Shown: piece by piece, positions 1 to 6,691 of the stretch
Position numbering within the stretch: the first letter of the stretch is position 1
Layout of the letters: the number at the start of each line of letters is the position of its first letter
Origin: JASFQI01 sp050115555
GTDB taxonomy: Bacteria > Desulfobacterota > DSM-4660 > Desulfatiglandales > HGW-15
Direction of reading: 5' to 3'
Assembly (NCBI GenBank): GCA_050115555.1
Contig: JASFQI010000202.1
Span: 1-8,822 of the forward strand
DNA: 8,822 nucleotides
Position numbers and translations under genes: made by a program
The notes under the pieces: model-generated
Told to the model about the DNA's origin: nothing
What the model saw: the letters and a program-made list of their open reading frames with translations, nothing else
Databases searched by the model: none

Positions 1-283
1 GCCGGTTCTGGATGTAGGCGCGCACCACAGAGGCCGTGGCCTCGGGCCGCAGGGTCATGCCCCGGCCCTTGCTGTCGTGGAGCGTATACATCTCCTTGCT
101 GACAATGTCCGTCTCCTGGCCGATGGACCGGCTGAAGAGCTCTGTCCGCTCCATGGCCGGCAGCTTGATCTCCTGAAAGCCGAATACCCGAAAGATATCC
201 CGGGCCACGGCCTCCAGGCGCTGCCAGGGCTCGATCTCCGAAGGGAGAATGTCCTTGAATCCTGTGATCGCGGTAAAATCCAC
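1..283 (-). CDS. hisS: Histidyl-tRNA synthetase, N-terminal part (runs off the left edge)
   Basis: This is the first 94 residues of a class II aminoacyl-tRNA synthetase that charges tRNA-His with histidine in the cytoplasm. The N-terminus TAITGFKDILP (residues 4-14) is the usual opening of bacterial HisRS. The class II motif 1 region follows (FGFQEIKLPAMERTELF, 34-50), then the GQETDIVSKEMY stretch and LRPEATASVVRAY (78-90), which is part of the histidine/ATP site. The start is a GTG at 283-281, chosen because an AGGAG ribosome site (minus strand, about 299-295) lies about 10 nt upstream and the reading begins exactly where HisRS proteins begin. No upstream ATG fits the family. The remaining three quarters or so, including motifs 2 and 3 and the anticodon-binding domain, lie outside the window. 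It is oriented like the ATPase unit to its right but separated from it by about 400 bp with hairpins, so it is probably transcribed separately. Identification is firm. Confidence 0.95.
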   Translation of the reverse strand, partial: MDFTAITGFKDILPSEIEPWQRLEAVARDIFRVFGFQEIKLPAMERTELFSRSIGQETDIVSKEMYTLHDSKGRGMTLRPEATASVVRAYIQNR

Positions 284-533
284 TGAGGAATCTCTCCTGT
301 CTCTTCCTGAGGCCTTTGAACAGAACGCCTTCTGGGCTTCCGGGCGCTGCCCGTGGAATCGCCCCGCGCCCCCGATGGTGCAGGACGAGGAATGCGCACG
401 CAAGGCGTTTTCAGAAATGAAATGTTTTCGTCAAGGTCAGGGATCCTTCCGCAGGAAGGCGGAGCAGGACGCCCTTGCGGGCTCCCGAAGGGCGGGGGCC
501 ATGGTGGGCCCGAGTCCCATCAGGGGCTGGAAA

Positions 534-557
534 GAAGGCGTATTCCGCCTTCGGCGG
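534..557 (-). promoter_or_regulatory. Two mutually exclusive hairpins in the hisS leader region (attenuator-like)
   Basis: GAAGGCG at 534-540 is a perfect complement of CGCCTTC at 546-552 (7 bp, 5-nt loop). CCGCC at 545-549 can instead pair with GGCGG at 553-557 (5 bp, 3-nt loop). The two stems share bases and cannot form together. Read on the minus strand, towards hisS, the CCGCC/GGCGG stem forms first. The GAAGGCG/CGCCTTC stem comes second and is followed by TTT, a weak terminator-like tail. That order resembles anti-terminator/terminator switching, but there is no leader peptide or known ligand motif, so the regulatory reading is speculative. Confidence 0.3.
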
Positions 558-582
558 GACGCGGCCGAGCCCTTACATTTGT

Positions 583-609
583 GTATCCGTGCGTCCTAGG
601 CACGGATAC
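583..609. repeat. Perfect 10-bp inverted repeat (GTATCCGTGC / GCACGGATAC)
   Basis: GTATCCGTGC at 583-592 is followed by a 7-nt loop (593-599, gtcctag) and its exact reverse complement at 600-609. Neither side is followed by a T-run, so it is not a standard intrinsic terminator. It lies about 300 bp upstream of hisS and about 80 bp past the end of the ATPase unit. It could be an RNA structure in the transcript, a protein-binding palindrome, or a copy of a dispersed intergenic repeat. Confidence 0.6.
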
Positions 610-637
610 CGACGAAAAATGCCATTTCTGGATGAAA

Positions 638-655
638 ACCGGATGAAATTCCGGT
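638..655 (-). terminator. Probable intrinsic terminator of the ATPase/75-aa unit
   Basis: Read on the minus strand this is ACCGGA, a 6-nt loop, TCCGGT, then TTTC. The stem is 6 bp and the final paired T plus three more give a run of four Ts. It begins 36 nt after the stop codon of the 75-aa gene, where a terminator for the unit would be expected. The stem is short and the T-run modest, so termination may be partial. Confidence 0.4.
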
Positions 656-691
656 CTTCTACCAGAGGCCCAGGCAACCGTCAACCGCTTC

Positions 692-919
692 TCACTCCAC
701 CTCGACCCGGGTCGCCTTGCGTTTTGCCCCTTTTTTCGGGTTTTCCATCTGGTCGATGCGTGCATCCACCAGGGAACGGACCGCCTTGAGGAACTCGATC
801 CGCGAACGATTGAAGTGCTTGTGGAAGTCCGTCTCCTTGCCGGCCTTACGCTCCAGCTCGGAAAAGAACCGGCCCACCGGACAGAGGAACGCCTCTGGTT
901 CATGTTTCGACTTCGCCAT
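692..919 (-). CDS. Small basic protein of 75 aa, translationally coupled to the ArsA-type ATPase
   Basis: The function is not recognised. The start chosen is the ATG at 919-917, because AAGGAGAGGACC directly precedes it (GGAG about 6 nt upstream). A TTG further upstream lacks such a site. The ATG lies 20 bp inside the end of the upstream ATPase gene, whose stop is at 902-900, so the two are probably translated in a coupled fashion. The protein is soluble, with no signal or membrane span. It has an FLCPVGRFF patch at 11-19 with a single Cys13, a predicted mostly helical middle (HFNRSRIEFLKAVRSLVDAR, about 35-54), and a lysine-rich tail (KKGAKRKATR) ending EVE. The regular spacing of hydrophobic residues in the middle argues for a real folded helix. 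The coupling suggests a partner or cargo of the ATPase, but that is inference. A probable terminator follows 36 nt downstream. Confidence 0.75.
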   Translation of the reverse strand: MAKSKHEPEAFLCPVGRFFSELERKAGKETDFHKHFNRSRIEFLKAVRSLVDARIDQMENPKKGAKRKATRVEVE

Positions 920-2105
920 GGTCCTCTCCTTCAAAATGAATGTTCAGGTCCCGCCCCTCCATGCGCGCCCAGATCCTGGTGGACGCAGCAACGGGACGGG
1001 GAAGCAGGACGTGCCGCTTGATCCCCCCCACGCGGACGATGAGCTCGTCCGACATGCGGTGAAGCTCCACGTCGTGTTTTTCCACAAAGGGCAGGGTCAT
1101 GCTCAGGCAGTACCCGTGGTTCTCTTTCACGAACCGGTACGGTTCCCGGTCGTAAAAGTGCTCCAGGGGGCTGCGGTCCTTGTAGATTCGGCTCGCAAGC
1201 GCCCTGAGGCTTTCGATTCCCAGGACCTCGGACCGGAGCAGGTGCACCGGGAGGATGGGCACCGGGCTGAAGCTGTCCCTGGCCATCGCCATCATGCGCG
1301 CCTGGCTCTCCCGCCACTGGTGGAAATAGGCGTCCTGCACGTCCTCCGGAAGCACCCGGTTCATGATGACCGCGTCCACGTTCATGCGATAGAGGCAGAA
1401 GTACATGAACGCCCGCTGGGTCTCCTTGAGCACGATCTTTTCCGGGTTGGTGACGAGCCGGACGCTCGTGGTCTCCGGGTTCGTGAGAATGCGATCCACC
1501 CCGTCGAGCTGCTCGAAGAGTCTCTCCAGCGCAGCAAAGTAGTCATCCCCGGGCAGGGGGACATCGGTGAACCTGCGGGCCACGGGACGCGCGTAGCGTG
1601 CAATGGTTCTCTCCAGCTTGAACACCTTCTTCATGTACCACTCGAGGGTCGTGGGAATGCTGATGAAACGAAGGGACTCCCCGGTGGGTGCGCAGTCCAG
1701 GATGATCGTGTCGAACGTGTTTTGCCGGACGTAGCGGTTGATGTACAGGAGAAGGCTGACCTCCTCCATGCCCGGGAGCACGGCCAGCTCCTCGGCCAGG
1801 ATCTCGTCCAGCCCCGTGGTGTTGAGGAGGGCCGACACGTACCCGTGAATCTCCCCCCAGTTCTTCTGAATCTCCTCCTGGATGTCCATCTCCTGAATCC
1901 AGAGGTTCTCGGCCACAGGGATGGGCTCCCCCTGGTTCCGGTCCATGAGATCCCGCTCCAGGTCGAAGACATCGGACAGGCTGTGGGCCACGTCCAGGGA
2001 CAGGATCACGGTCCGGTTCCCGGCCTCGGCCGAGTACACGCCTGTGGCCCCGGCCACGCTGGTCTTTCCAACGCCCCCTTTTCCGGCATAAAACAGGATT
2101 CTCAC
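900..2105 (-). CDS. ArsA/Get3-family P-loop ATPase, single domain with C-terminal HSP20-like domain
   Basis: This 401-aa SIMIBI-class ATPase has the deviant Walker A GKGGVGKTS (8-16) with the signature lysine K9. Its switch I is DVAHSLSDVF (38-47, catalytic Asp equivalent D45) and its switch II/Walker B is LDCAPTGESLR (136-146). The segment VTNPEKIVLKETQRAF (218-233) and NRVLP (249-253) are the conserved ArsA nucleotide-site elements. The C-terminus (GGIKRHVLLPRPVA and ARMEGRDLNIHF) matches the small HSP20-like domain found at the end of many bacterial ArsA proteins. The start is a GTG at 2105-2103 with GGGGAG six nt upstream; it places the P-loop at residue 8, as in relatives. Only one ATPase half is present, there is no CxxC zinc motif of Get3, and no arsB/arsD/arsR lies nearby, so arsenite export is unlikely. 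The role (membrane-protein targeting or another chaperone-like job) is unknown. The family call is firm. Confidence 0.93.
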   Translation of the reverse strand: MRILFYAGKGGVGKTSVAGATGVYSAEAGNRTVILSLDVAHSLSDVFDLERDLMDRNQGEPIPVAENLWIQEMDIQEEIQKNWGEIHGYVSALLNTTGLDEILAEELAVLPGMEEVSLLLYINRYVRQNTFDTIILDCAPTGESLRFISIPTTLEWYMKKVFKLERTIARYARPVARRFTDVPLPGDDYFAALERLFEQLDGVDRILTNPETTSVRLVTNPEKIVLKETQRAFMYFCLYRMNVDAVIMNRVLPEDVQDAYFHQWRESQARMMAMARDSFSPVPILPVHLLRSEVLGIESLRALASRIYKDRSPLEHFYDREPYRFVKENHGYCLSMTLPFVEKHDVELHRMSDELIVRVGGIKRHVLLPRPVAASTRIWARMEGRDLNIHFEGEDHGEVET

Positions 2106-2570
2106 GCTGTACTCCCCGGTGTACGGCTTCTTGTTTTCTTTGCCTGCATTGTACCACAACGCCCCGTCGCGGCAAGGGGTGCAAGCCCGAAGGTGACGGA
2201 TTCTTCAGCACCTGCAAAACGATGCCCTCCCAAATAAGCCGAACCCCATAACGGGCTCCGAGTCCTTCACCCACCGAGAAGGAGCGACTCTATGAAACGT
2301 TAAGAAAAGAACGCCTTTCCCCGGGAACAGAACCTCCATTCCCTGGATGTGATCCTTTCCCTCCGCGTATCCGCATTTCACACCCCCAAATCCTCGTTTC
2401 GTCGCAATCAGGTTGCAGACCCTCGAGATCCTGATAGAGAGGGGAAAGAGCAGGATTTCGACGAGTTCCATCGATTCATGCTCCAAGCGCATCTGAAATA
2501 CGCTTTTAGAAAAGTCCTGTTGGCGTTTTATTTATGGTGAACCGATGGTTCGCGAAGAGGAGGAGGAACC
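2106..2570. other. Divergent intergenic region between the ATPase and the oxidoreductase
   Basis: These 465 bp separate divergently transcribed genes and should hold promoters for both. The minus-strand promoter at 2148-2175 is listed separately. For the plus-strand cluster I see only a weak candidate, TTGCAG (2413-2418), 16 bp, TAGAGA (2435-2440), with a poor -10, so the cluster may depend on an activator or another sigma factor. The stretch looks less GC-rich than the flanking genes. Short open frames here on both strands have no ribosome site or recognisable sequence and are not called. A strong purine-rich ribosome site, GAGGAGGAGG, lies at its right end just before 2571. Confidence 0.6.
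2148..2175 (-). promoter_or_regulatory. Sigma70-like promoter for the ArsA-type ATPase unit
   Basis: On the minus strand, TTGCCG (2175-2170) and TACAAT (2153-2148) are separated by 16 bp. The -10 box matches consensus at five of six positions and the -35 at four of six. Transcription would start near 2140, giving a leader of about 35 nt before the GTG start at 2105, with the Shine-Dalgarno at 2117-2112 inside it. Placement and spacing make this the best promoter candidate in the window. Confidence 0.55.
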
Positions 2571-4211
2571 ATGAAGAAACTCGAGATGTCCCGGCGCTCG
2601 TTTCTCACCATCACGGCCATGACCACCCTTGTCACGGCCCTGGACTGGAAGAGAATCGAGGCCTTTGGGGCCCAAAGGGGTTCCCGGAAAAACGACCCCG
2701 CGGTGGTCATCGGCGCGGGCCTGGGCGGACTCTGCTGCGCAGCGCACCTGGCGAGGCAGGGGATCCCCGTGACCGTCCTGGAAAAACAGGACATTCCGGG
2801 AGGATATGCCACCGCCTTTGACCGTAAAGGTGGAAAGTTCCGGTTCGAGGTTTCCCTGGAAGGGACCGCCATCCATGGAGGCAACACCGGGGAGATGCTC
2901 CGTCGCTTGGGCATCATGGACAAGCTGAACCTGGTGCCGCTCCCCGAGACCTTCCGGGTCCGGGTAAACGGCGAGTACATCTCCTTTCCTCAAAAAGACC
3001 CGGAGGCCTTGATTCGGGGCCTGGGAGAGCGGTACCCCCACGAGGCGACCGGCATCCGCGGCTTCATCCAGGAAATCTTGGACATCCATACGCAGATCCA
3101 CAACTACGGCGGGCACGCGGGTTTGATCCAGTCCCTGCTCAAGCCGGTCTTTCCCATGCTATACCCTGAGCTGTGGGCGGTCAGGAAAAAGACCCTGGCC
3201 GATCTGTTGAACGGTCATGTGAAGGACCCGGAGGTCAAAGAGATCCTGTCGGCGATGTGGCCTTACTACGGCCTGCCCCCCTCCCGGCTCTCGGGGTTTT
3301 ATTACGCCGTCGCCACCACCGGGTACCTCCGGCATGGCTCCTATTACATCAAGGACCGGTCCCAGGCCTTGAGCGACCTGCTGGTCCAGATCATCGAGCA
3401 GGCCGGGGGGAGGGTCCTGTGTGAGACCGAGGCCCGCGAGATCCTGGTGGAGAACGCAAAGGTCCAGGGGGTGCGGACCGCTGCGGGTGAGGTCCTGCCG
3501 GCACGGGCGGTCGTGAGCAACGCAAACGCCTTCAGTACCGTGGATGACCTGCTTCCGCCCCACGCCGTCCCCCGGGACTACCGAAAGCGGCTCGCCTCTT
3601 ACCGACCCAGCATCTCTTGCTTTCTCGTCTGGCTGGGATTGAACCGTGAGCTCCGGGACACGGTGCCCTGGTACAACACCGGCGTAAGCTCGGGCCGGGG
3701 GGCCGAGGCCGACTATGCCTCCTGCCTGCGGGGCGAGGTGGAAACGTGCAGCTTCGGCGTGACCCTGTACGACACGCTCTACCCGGGCTACTCCAGGCCC
3801 GGCACCTCCTCGATGAAGATCATCTGCCTCTCCGGGTATGAGCCCTGGAAGCGGTTTGAAGCGGAATACAGGTCCGGGGACAAGGACGCTTACAACTGGG
3901 AGAAGGAACGCTGGGCCGATATCCTGATCCGGCGAACCGAGGAGCACCTCATCCCGGGACTCCGTTCCATGATCGAGGTCCAGGAGGCGGCGACCCCTCT
4001 CACCTGCCGGCGCTACACAGGGAACACCGACGGGGCCATCTACGGGTTCGAGCAGTCCATGGACAACACCTTTATGAACCGGATCGACAACAGGACCCCC
4101 ATCCAAGGGCTGTATCTGGCCAGTGCCTGGGGGAACCCCGGCGGGGGGTACGGAGGGGTGCTGCGGGCAGGAGAGCAAGCCTTCCGTCAAATCGTGGAGG
4201 ACTGGTCCTGA
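2571..4211 (+). CDS. Tat-signal FAD oxidoreductase, phytoene desaturase/CrtISO/RetSat superfamily
   Basis: This 546-aa flavoprotein belongs to the superfamily that desaturates, isomerises or saturates polyene and isoprenoid chains. The FAD-binding Rossmann motif is VVIGAGLGGLCCAAHL (45-60), ending in the acidic E71 of VTVLEK. It is followed by GGYATAF, the usual substrate-side loop. The C-terminal FAD motif GLYLASAWGNPGGGYGGVLR (513-532) closely resembles RetSat and carotenoid isomerases. The N-terminus has a twin-arginine motif, SRRSFL (7-12), then a hydrophobic run (about 11-24). This predicts export of the folded, FAD-loaded enzyme to the periplasm or retention as a membrane anchor, which is unusual for this family. 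The start is supported by GAGGAGGAGG a few nt upstream. It is the first gene of a co-directional cluster with a methyltransferase-like membrane protein and a LytS/LytTR pair. The exact substrate (carotenoid, quinone side chain, other lipid) cannot be read from sequence. Confidence 0.9.
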   Translation: MKKLEMSRRSFLTITAMTTLVTALDWKRIEAFGAQRGSRKNDPAVVIGAGLGGLCCAAHLARQGIPVTVLEKQDIPGGYATAFDRKGGKFRFEVSLEGTAIHGGNTGEMLRRLGIMDKLNLVPLPETFRVRVNGEYISFPQKDPEALIRGLGERYPHEATGIRGFIQEILDIHTQIHNYGGHAGLIQSLLKPVFPMLYPELWAVRKKTLADLLNGHVKDPEVKEILSAMWPYYGLPPSRLSGFYYAVATTGYLRHGSYYIKDRSQALSDLLVQIIEQAGGRVLCETEAREILVENAKVQGVRTAAGEVLPARAVVSNANAFSTVDDLLPPHAVPRDYRKRLASYRPSISCFLVWLGLNRELRDTVPWYNTGVSSGRGAEADYASCLRGEVETCSFGVTLYDTLYPGYSRPGTSSMKIICLSGYEPWKRFEAEYRSGDKDAYNWEKERWADILIRRTEEHLIPGLRSMIEVQEAATPLTCRRYTGNTDGAIYGFEQSMDNTFMNRIDNRTPIQGLYLASAWGNPGGGYGGVLRAGEQAFRQIVEDWS

Positions 4212-4271
4212 TTGTTACAAAAGGCCAACGGTCAGGAAAACAAAGGTCATCAGGAAACAGGAGGTCGGCGT

Positions 4272-4799
4272 ATGGTCACCAAAGGAATGGTCTTTGCGGT
4301 ATTCAGCCTGGGGATCTTTCTGAAATTCAGAAAGGAGCTGTTTTCCTTTCACCGGCACGGTCCTTACATGTTCGTGTCGGCCCAGGGCCTCCTGCTCTTG
4401 TTTGTCCTCAACAGCGGTTCCATGTTCCGTGCCCCCTGGGGGCCCCAGCAGGCCTTCTCCTGGGCGCTCATGTACCTCTCCGCGGGCTTTGCCTTGCTGG
4501 GGTTCTACGCCCTGAGGCGACACGGCAAGCCGGTCCAAAACTGGGAGGACACCAGCCGGCTCGTCCAGGAAGGCGTGTTCCGGTTTATCCGCCATCCGCT
4601 CTATACAAGCCTGATGCTCCTGGCCGTAGGGGTGTTCCTCAAGGACGTCTCTCCCTGGACGACCGGTGCATGTCTGGTGACGCTGGGTTTTCTGGTGGCT
4701 GCTTCCAGAGTAGAGGAGAGGGAGAACCTGGTCAAATTCGGCATCCCTTATGAGCATTACATTCTCAGGACCAAGCGGTACCTGCCCTTTCTCGTTTGA
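4272..4799 (+). CDS. Integral-membrane methyltransferase-like protein (ICMT/PEMT type)
   Basis: This 175-aa protein has about five hydrophobic segments (roughly 4-16, 31-49, 64-81, 109-124, 128-146). The C-terminal signature is that of isoprenylcysteine carboxyl methyltransferase/phospholipid N-methyltransferase relatives: LVQEGVFRFIRHPLYTSL (97-113, with the SAM-site RHPxY), EER at 148-150, FGIPYEHY (156-163) and the terminal RYLP. Such proteins use SAM to methylate lipidic or prenylated substrates within the membrane. Bacterial members are diverse and mostly uncharacterised. The ATG at 4272 is preferred because AGGAGG (4259-4264) sits 7 nt upstream. A TTG start 20 codons earlier lacks a site and would prepend a polar stretch unlike the family. 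It lies 60 bp after the FAD oxidoreductase and 83 bp before the histidine kinase, all in one direction. Co-transcription is likely, and shared action on a hydrophobic substrate is inferred. Confidence 0.85.
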   Translation: MVTKGMVFAVFSLGIFLKFRKELFSFHRHGPYMFVSAQGLLLLFVLNSGSMFRAPWGPQQAFSWALMYLSAGFALLGFYALRRHGKPVQNWEDTSRLVQEGVFRFIRHPLYTSLMLLAVGVFLKDVSPWTTGACLVTLGFLVAASRVEERENLVKFGIPYEHYILRTKRYLPFLV

Positions 4800-4882
4800 A
4801 TGATCCGTTCCCGTGCTGCATAATGGCCTGACACGGCGGCCGTGAAAGCGACCGGTACAGCATCGGCAAACGGACCCGTTTC

Positions 4883-5917
4883 ATGGAATTTCGCTTCGAC
4901 AAAAAAAGCATGGCGACCTCCTTCGGGCTCACAGCGGTGTTCAACACCGTCATCGCCCTCTTCCTCACCCTCCTGGGGTTCGGCGAGGATCTGGGGGTCA
5001 ACTTCATCTTCTCCCAGTCCATCGGCTTGTGCATATGCTCTTTCATCCTGGCCGGTCATGTTTTTGTACGGCAGCCCTCGGTCCCAGGCCACGTCATTCT
5101 GTTCCTGATCACCATACCCGCAGGGGCCGCGGCCGGGACCTTCGTCGGGGCCAAAATCGCGGGGATATCCTTTACCGGCATCCTCCTCGGGAGGCCAGCC
5201 CTTTTCATCCAAATGATCTTTTTAGGCGTCCTCTTCGGCGTGATCATCTCCTACTTCTTTTTCTCCAGGGAAAAAATCTCCCATACCGAGGCTCAACTCC
5301 AGGAAGAGCGAATCCGAAGTCTCACCCTGGAGAAGCACACCCTCCAGATCCGTCTGAAGCTCCTCCAGGCCCAGATCGAGCCCCACTTCCTGTTCAACAC
5401 GCTGTCCAATATCCTGAGCCTTCTGGACTCGGATCCGGCCCGGGGGAAGGACATGCTTCACAACCTCACCCGGTACCTCCGCTCCTCCCTCTCCAGGACC
5501 CGGGACCAAACGACCACCCTGGGCCAGGAGATGGACCAGGTCAGGGCCTACCTTGAAATCCACAAGGTCCGAATGGGCGATAGGCTCCGATATACCATCC
5601 AGTTTCCCGAGGCCCTCCGGGACCGACCCTTGCCTCCCATGCTGGTCCAACCCCTGGTGGAAAACGCCCTGAAACACGGCCTGGAGCCCCTGGTGGAAGG
5701 CGGCCTCATCCTGGTAAACGTGGAAGACAACGCCCACACCTGGCGCATAGAGGTGGCGGATACCGGCCCGGGACTCACAGAGGCCGCCGGGGAGGGCGTG
5801 GGCCTGAGCAATGTCCGGGAGAGGCTGGAAGCCCTCTTCCCCGGCAAGGGGCGTCTTTTCCTGGAGGAAAACCGGCCCACCGGACTGAAGGCCACAGTGG
5901 AGATCCCGCATGAGTGA
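4883..5917 (+). CDS. LytS-type membrane sensor histidine kinase
   Basis: This 344-aa sensor kinase belongs to the LytS/YehU (His_kinase, HATPase_c) class. Four hydrophobic segments (about 14-32, 42-61, 70-92, 106-127) form a compact membrane sensor with no sizeable extracytoplasmic domain. A short coiled-coil-like linker follows (about 128-163). The phospho-acceptor region is QAQIEPHFLFNTLSNIL (163-178), with H168 the probable phosphorylated residue. The ATPase domain shows the N box LVQPLVENALKHGL (254-267), G1 DTGPGL (293-298) and G2 GVGLSN (305-310). ATG 4883 is the first in-frame start after an upstream stop; its ribosome site is weak (at best ACGGA about 9 nt upstream). The last 8 bp overlap the start of the response regulator, marking a cognate pair. 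The signal sensed is unknown, but the buried sensor suggests a membrane or lipophilic cue. Confidence 0.93.
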   Translation: MEFRFDKKSMATSFGLTAVFNTVIALFLTLLGFGEDLGVNFIFSQSIGLCICSFILAGHVFVRQPSVPGHVILFLITIPAGAAAGTFVGAKIAGISFTGILLGRPALFIQMIFLGVLFGVIISYFFFSREKISHTEAQLQEERIRSLTLEKHTLQIRLKLLQAQIEPHFLFNTLSNILSLLDSDPARGKDMLHNLTRYLRSSLSRTRDQTTTLGQEMDQVRAYLEIHKVRMGDRLRYTIQFPEALRDRPLPPMLVQPLVENALKHGLEPLVEGGLILVNVEDNAHTWRIEVADTGPGLTEAAGEGVGLSNVRERLEALFPGKGRLFLEENRPTGLKATVEIPHE

Positions 5918-6668
5918 GGTCAAGGCGATCATTGCGGACGACGAGGCTCCCTTGAGGGCCTCCCTGCGTGCGGGACTCTCACGGGTGTGGCCGGAGCTGA
6001 TCATCACCGGCGAGGCCCGAAACGGACAAGAGGCCCTGGAACTGGTCCAGCGTCACCGTCCCCACATCGCCTTTCTGGATATTCGAATGCCCGGCATGAC
6101 AGGCCTGGAGGTGGCCGGGAAAATCGCGGGCCTCTGCCGCATCGTGTTCGTGACCGCGCATGACGAATACGCGGTGGAGGCCTTTGAAAAGGAGGCTGTA
6201 GACTATCTGCTCAAACCCTTTTCCGACGAGAGGCTGCTCCGGACGGTGGCGCGCCTCAAGGGCCAGGGTGAGAGCCTCCCCGCTGTCTCCACGGAGATCC
6301 TCCAGAAGATCATGGACACCCTTTCCAACCCCGACCTTTCCTCCCGCCTGTCTTTCCTGCGCATCCAGCAGGGCGACGGTGTCCGTCTGCTGCCGGTGGA
6401 GGAAGTGATCTACTTCCAGGCCCGGGACAAGTACACCGGGGTCATCACCCGGGAGGGGGAATCCCTGATCCGGAAGCCCATCAAGGAGCTGGCCCACGAG
6501 CTGGACCCCTCAAAATTCTGGCGAATCCACCGGGGCACCATCGTCAACGCCCGATTCATCGAACGCGCCAGCCGGTCCCTCACGGGCAAGGGTCAGGTGA
6601 GGCTCAAAGAACGCACCGAAACCCTTCCGGTCAGCAAGCGCTACATGCACCTGTTCCGGCAGATGTGA
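5910..6668 (+). CDS. LytTR-family response regulator
   Basis: This 252-aa two-component regulator has an N-terminal receiver domain (about 3-118) containing D10/D11, the phospho-acceptor D57 in FLDIRMPGMTGLEV, T82 in VTAHDEYAVEAF, and K102 in LLKPF. The C-terminal LytTR DNA-binding domain (about 148-251) has LPVEEVIYFQARDKYTGV, LDPSKFWRIHRGTIVNARFI and LPVSKRYMHLF, all standard for this fold. The ATG at 5910 lies inside the kinase gene, whose stop is at 5917, with GGAG about 7 nt upstream, so translation is coupled. It is the expected partner of the upstream LytS-type kinase. Likely targets are its own cluster, but I found no convincing pair of LytTR direct repeats upstream of the cluster. 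A hairpin terminator follows 23 nt after the stop. Confidence 0.95.
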   Translation: MSEVKAIIADDEAPLRASLRAGLSRVWPELIITGEARNGQEALELVQRHRPHIAFLDIRMPGMTGLEVAGKIAGLCRIVFVTAHDEYAVEAFEKEAVDYLLKPFSDERLLRTVARLKGQGESLPAVSTEILQKIMDTLSNPDLSSRLSFLRIQQGDGVRLLPVEEVIYFQARDKYTGVITREGESLIRKPIKELAHELDPSKFWRIHRGTIVNARFIERASRSLTGKGQVRLKERTETLPVSKRYMHLFRQM

Positions 6669-6691
6669 AAGGAAGCGTCCAAGCAGGATAT

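Larger units (their letters stand above)
284..691. other. Intergenic spacer between hisS and the 75-aa gene, rich in hairpins
   Basis: This 408-bp spacer has no open frame with a credible ribosome site or recognisable protein. On the minus strand it is the 3' region of the ATPase unit and the leader region of hisS. It contains several inverted repeats listed separately (638-655, 583-609, 534-557) and a short hairpin, CCTTCC/GGAAGG, at 445-459 with a 3-nt loop. A TTGACG box on the minus strand (434-429) could be a -35 element for hisS, but no convincing -10 follows at 16-18 bp. The conserved T-box antiterminator sequence expected for a tRNA-sensing hisS leader was looked for and is not present. 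Confidence 0.6.

Noticed and set aside
284..691. T-box riboswitch upstream of hisS
   Set aside because: The conserved antiterminator sequence is absent from the minus strand of this spacer.
717..2237. 506-aa open frame on the plus strand
   Set aside because: It lies antisense to the ArsA-type ATPase, is rich in His, Val, Pro and Arg as expected of a high-GC shadow frame, and has no recognisable domain.
2296..2304. AACGTTAAG, matching the LytTR half-site pattern, upstream of the plus-strand cluster
   Set aside because: LytTR regulators bind two direct repeats about 21 bp apart. No second copy is present at that distance, and a single 9-mer match is expected by chance.
2205..2540. Short open frames in the divergent intergenic region (2205-2492 minus, 2349-2540 plus)
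   Set aside because: Neither has a ribosome site or a protein-like pattern, and they overlap each other on opposite strands.
3159..4190. 343-aa open frame on the minus strand
   Set aside because: It is entirely antisense to the FAD oxidoreductase, whose motifs are intact from end to end; the composition is that of a shadow.
4832..4844. CACGG-CGG-CCGTG hairpin between the methyltransferase and kinase genes as a terminator
   Set aside because: The stem is only 5 bp and is followed by AAAGCG with no T-run, so there is no support for termination.
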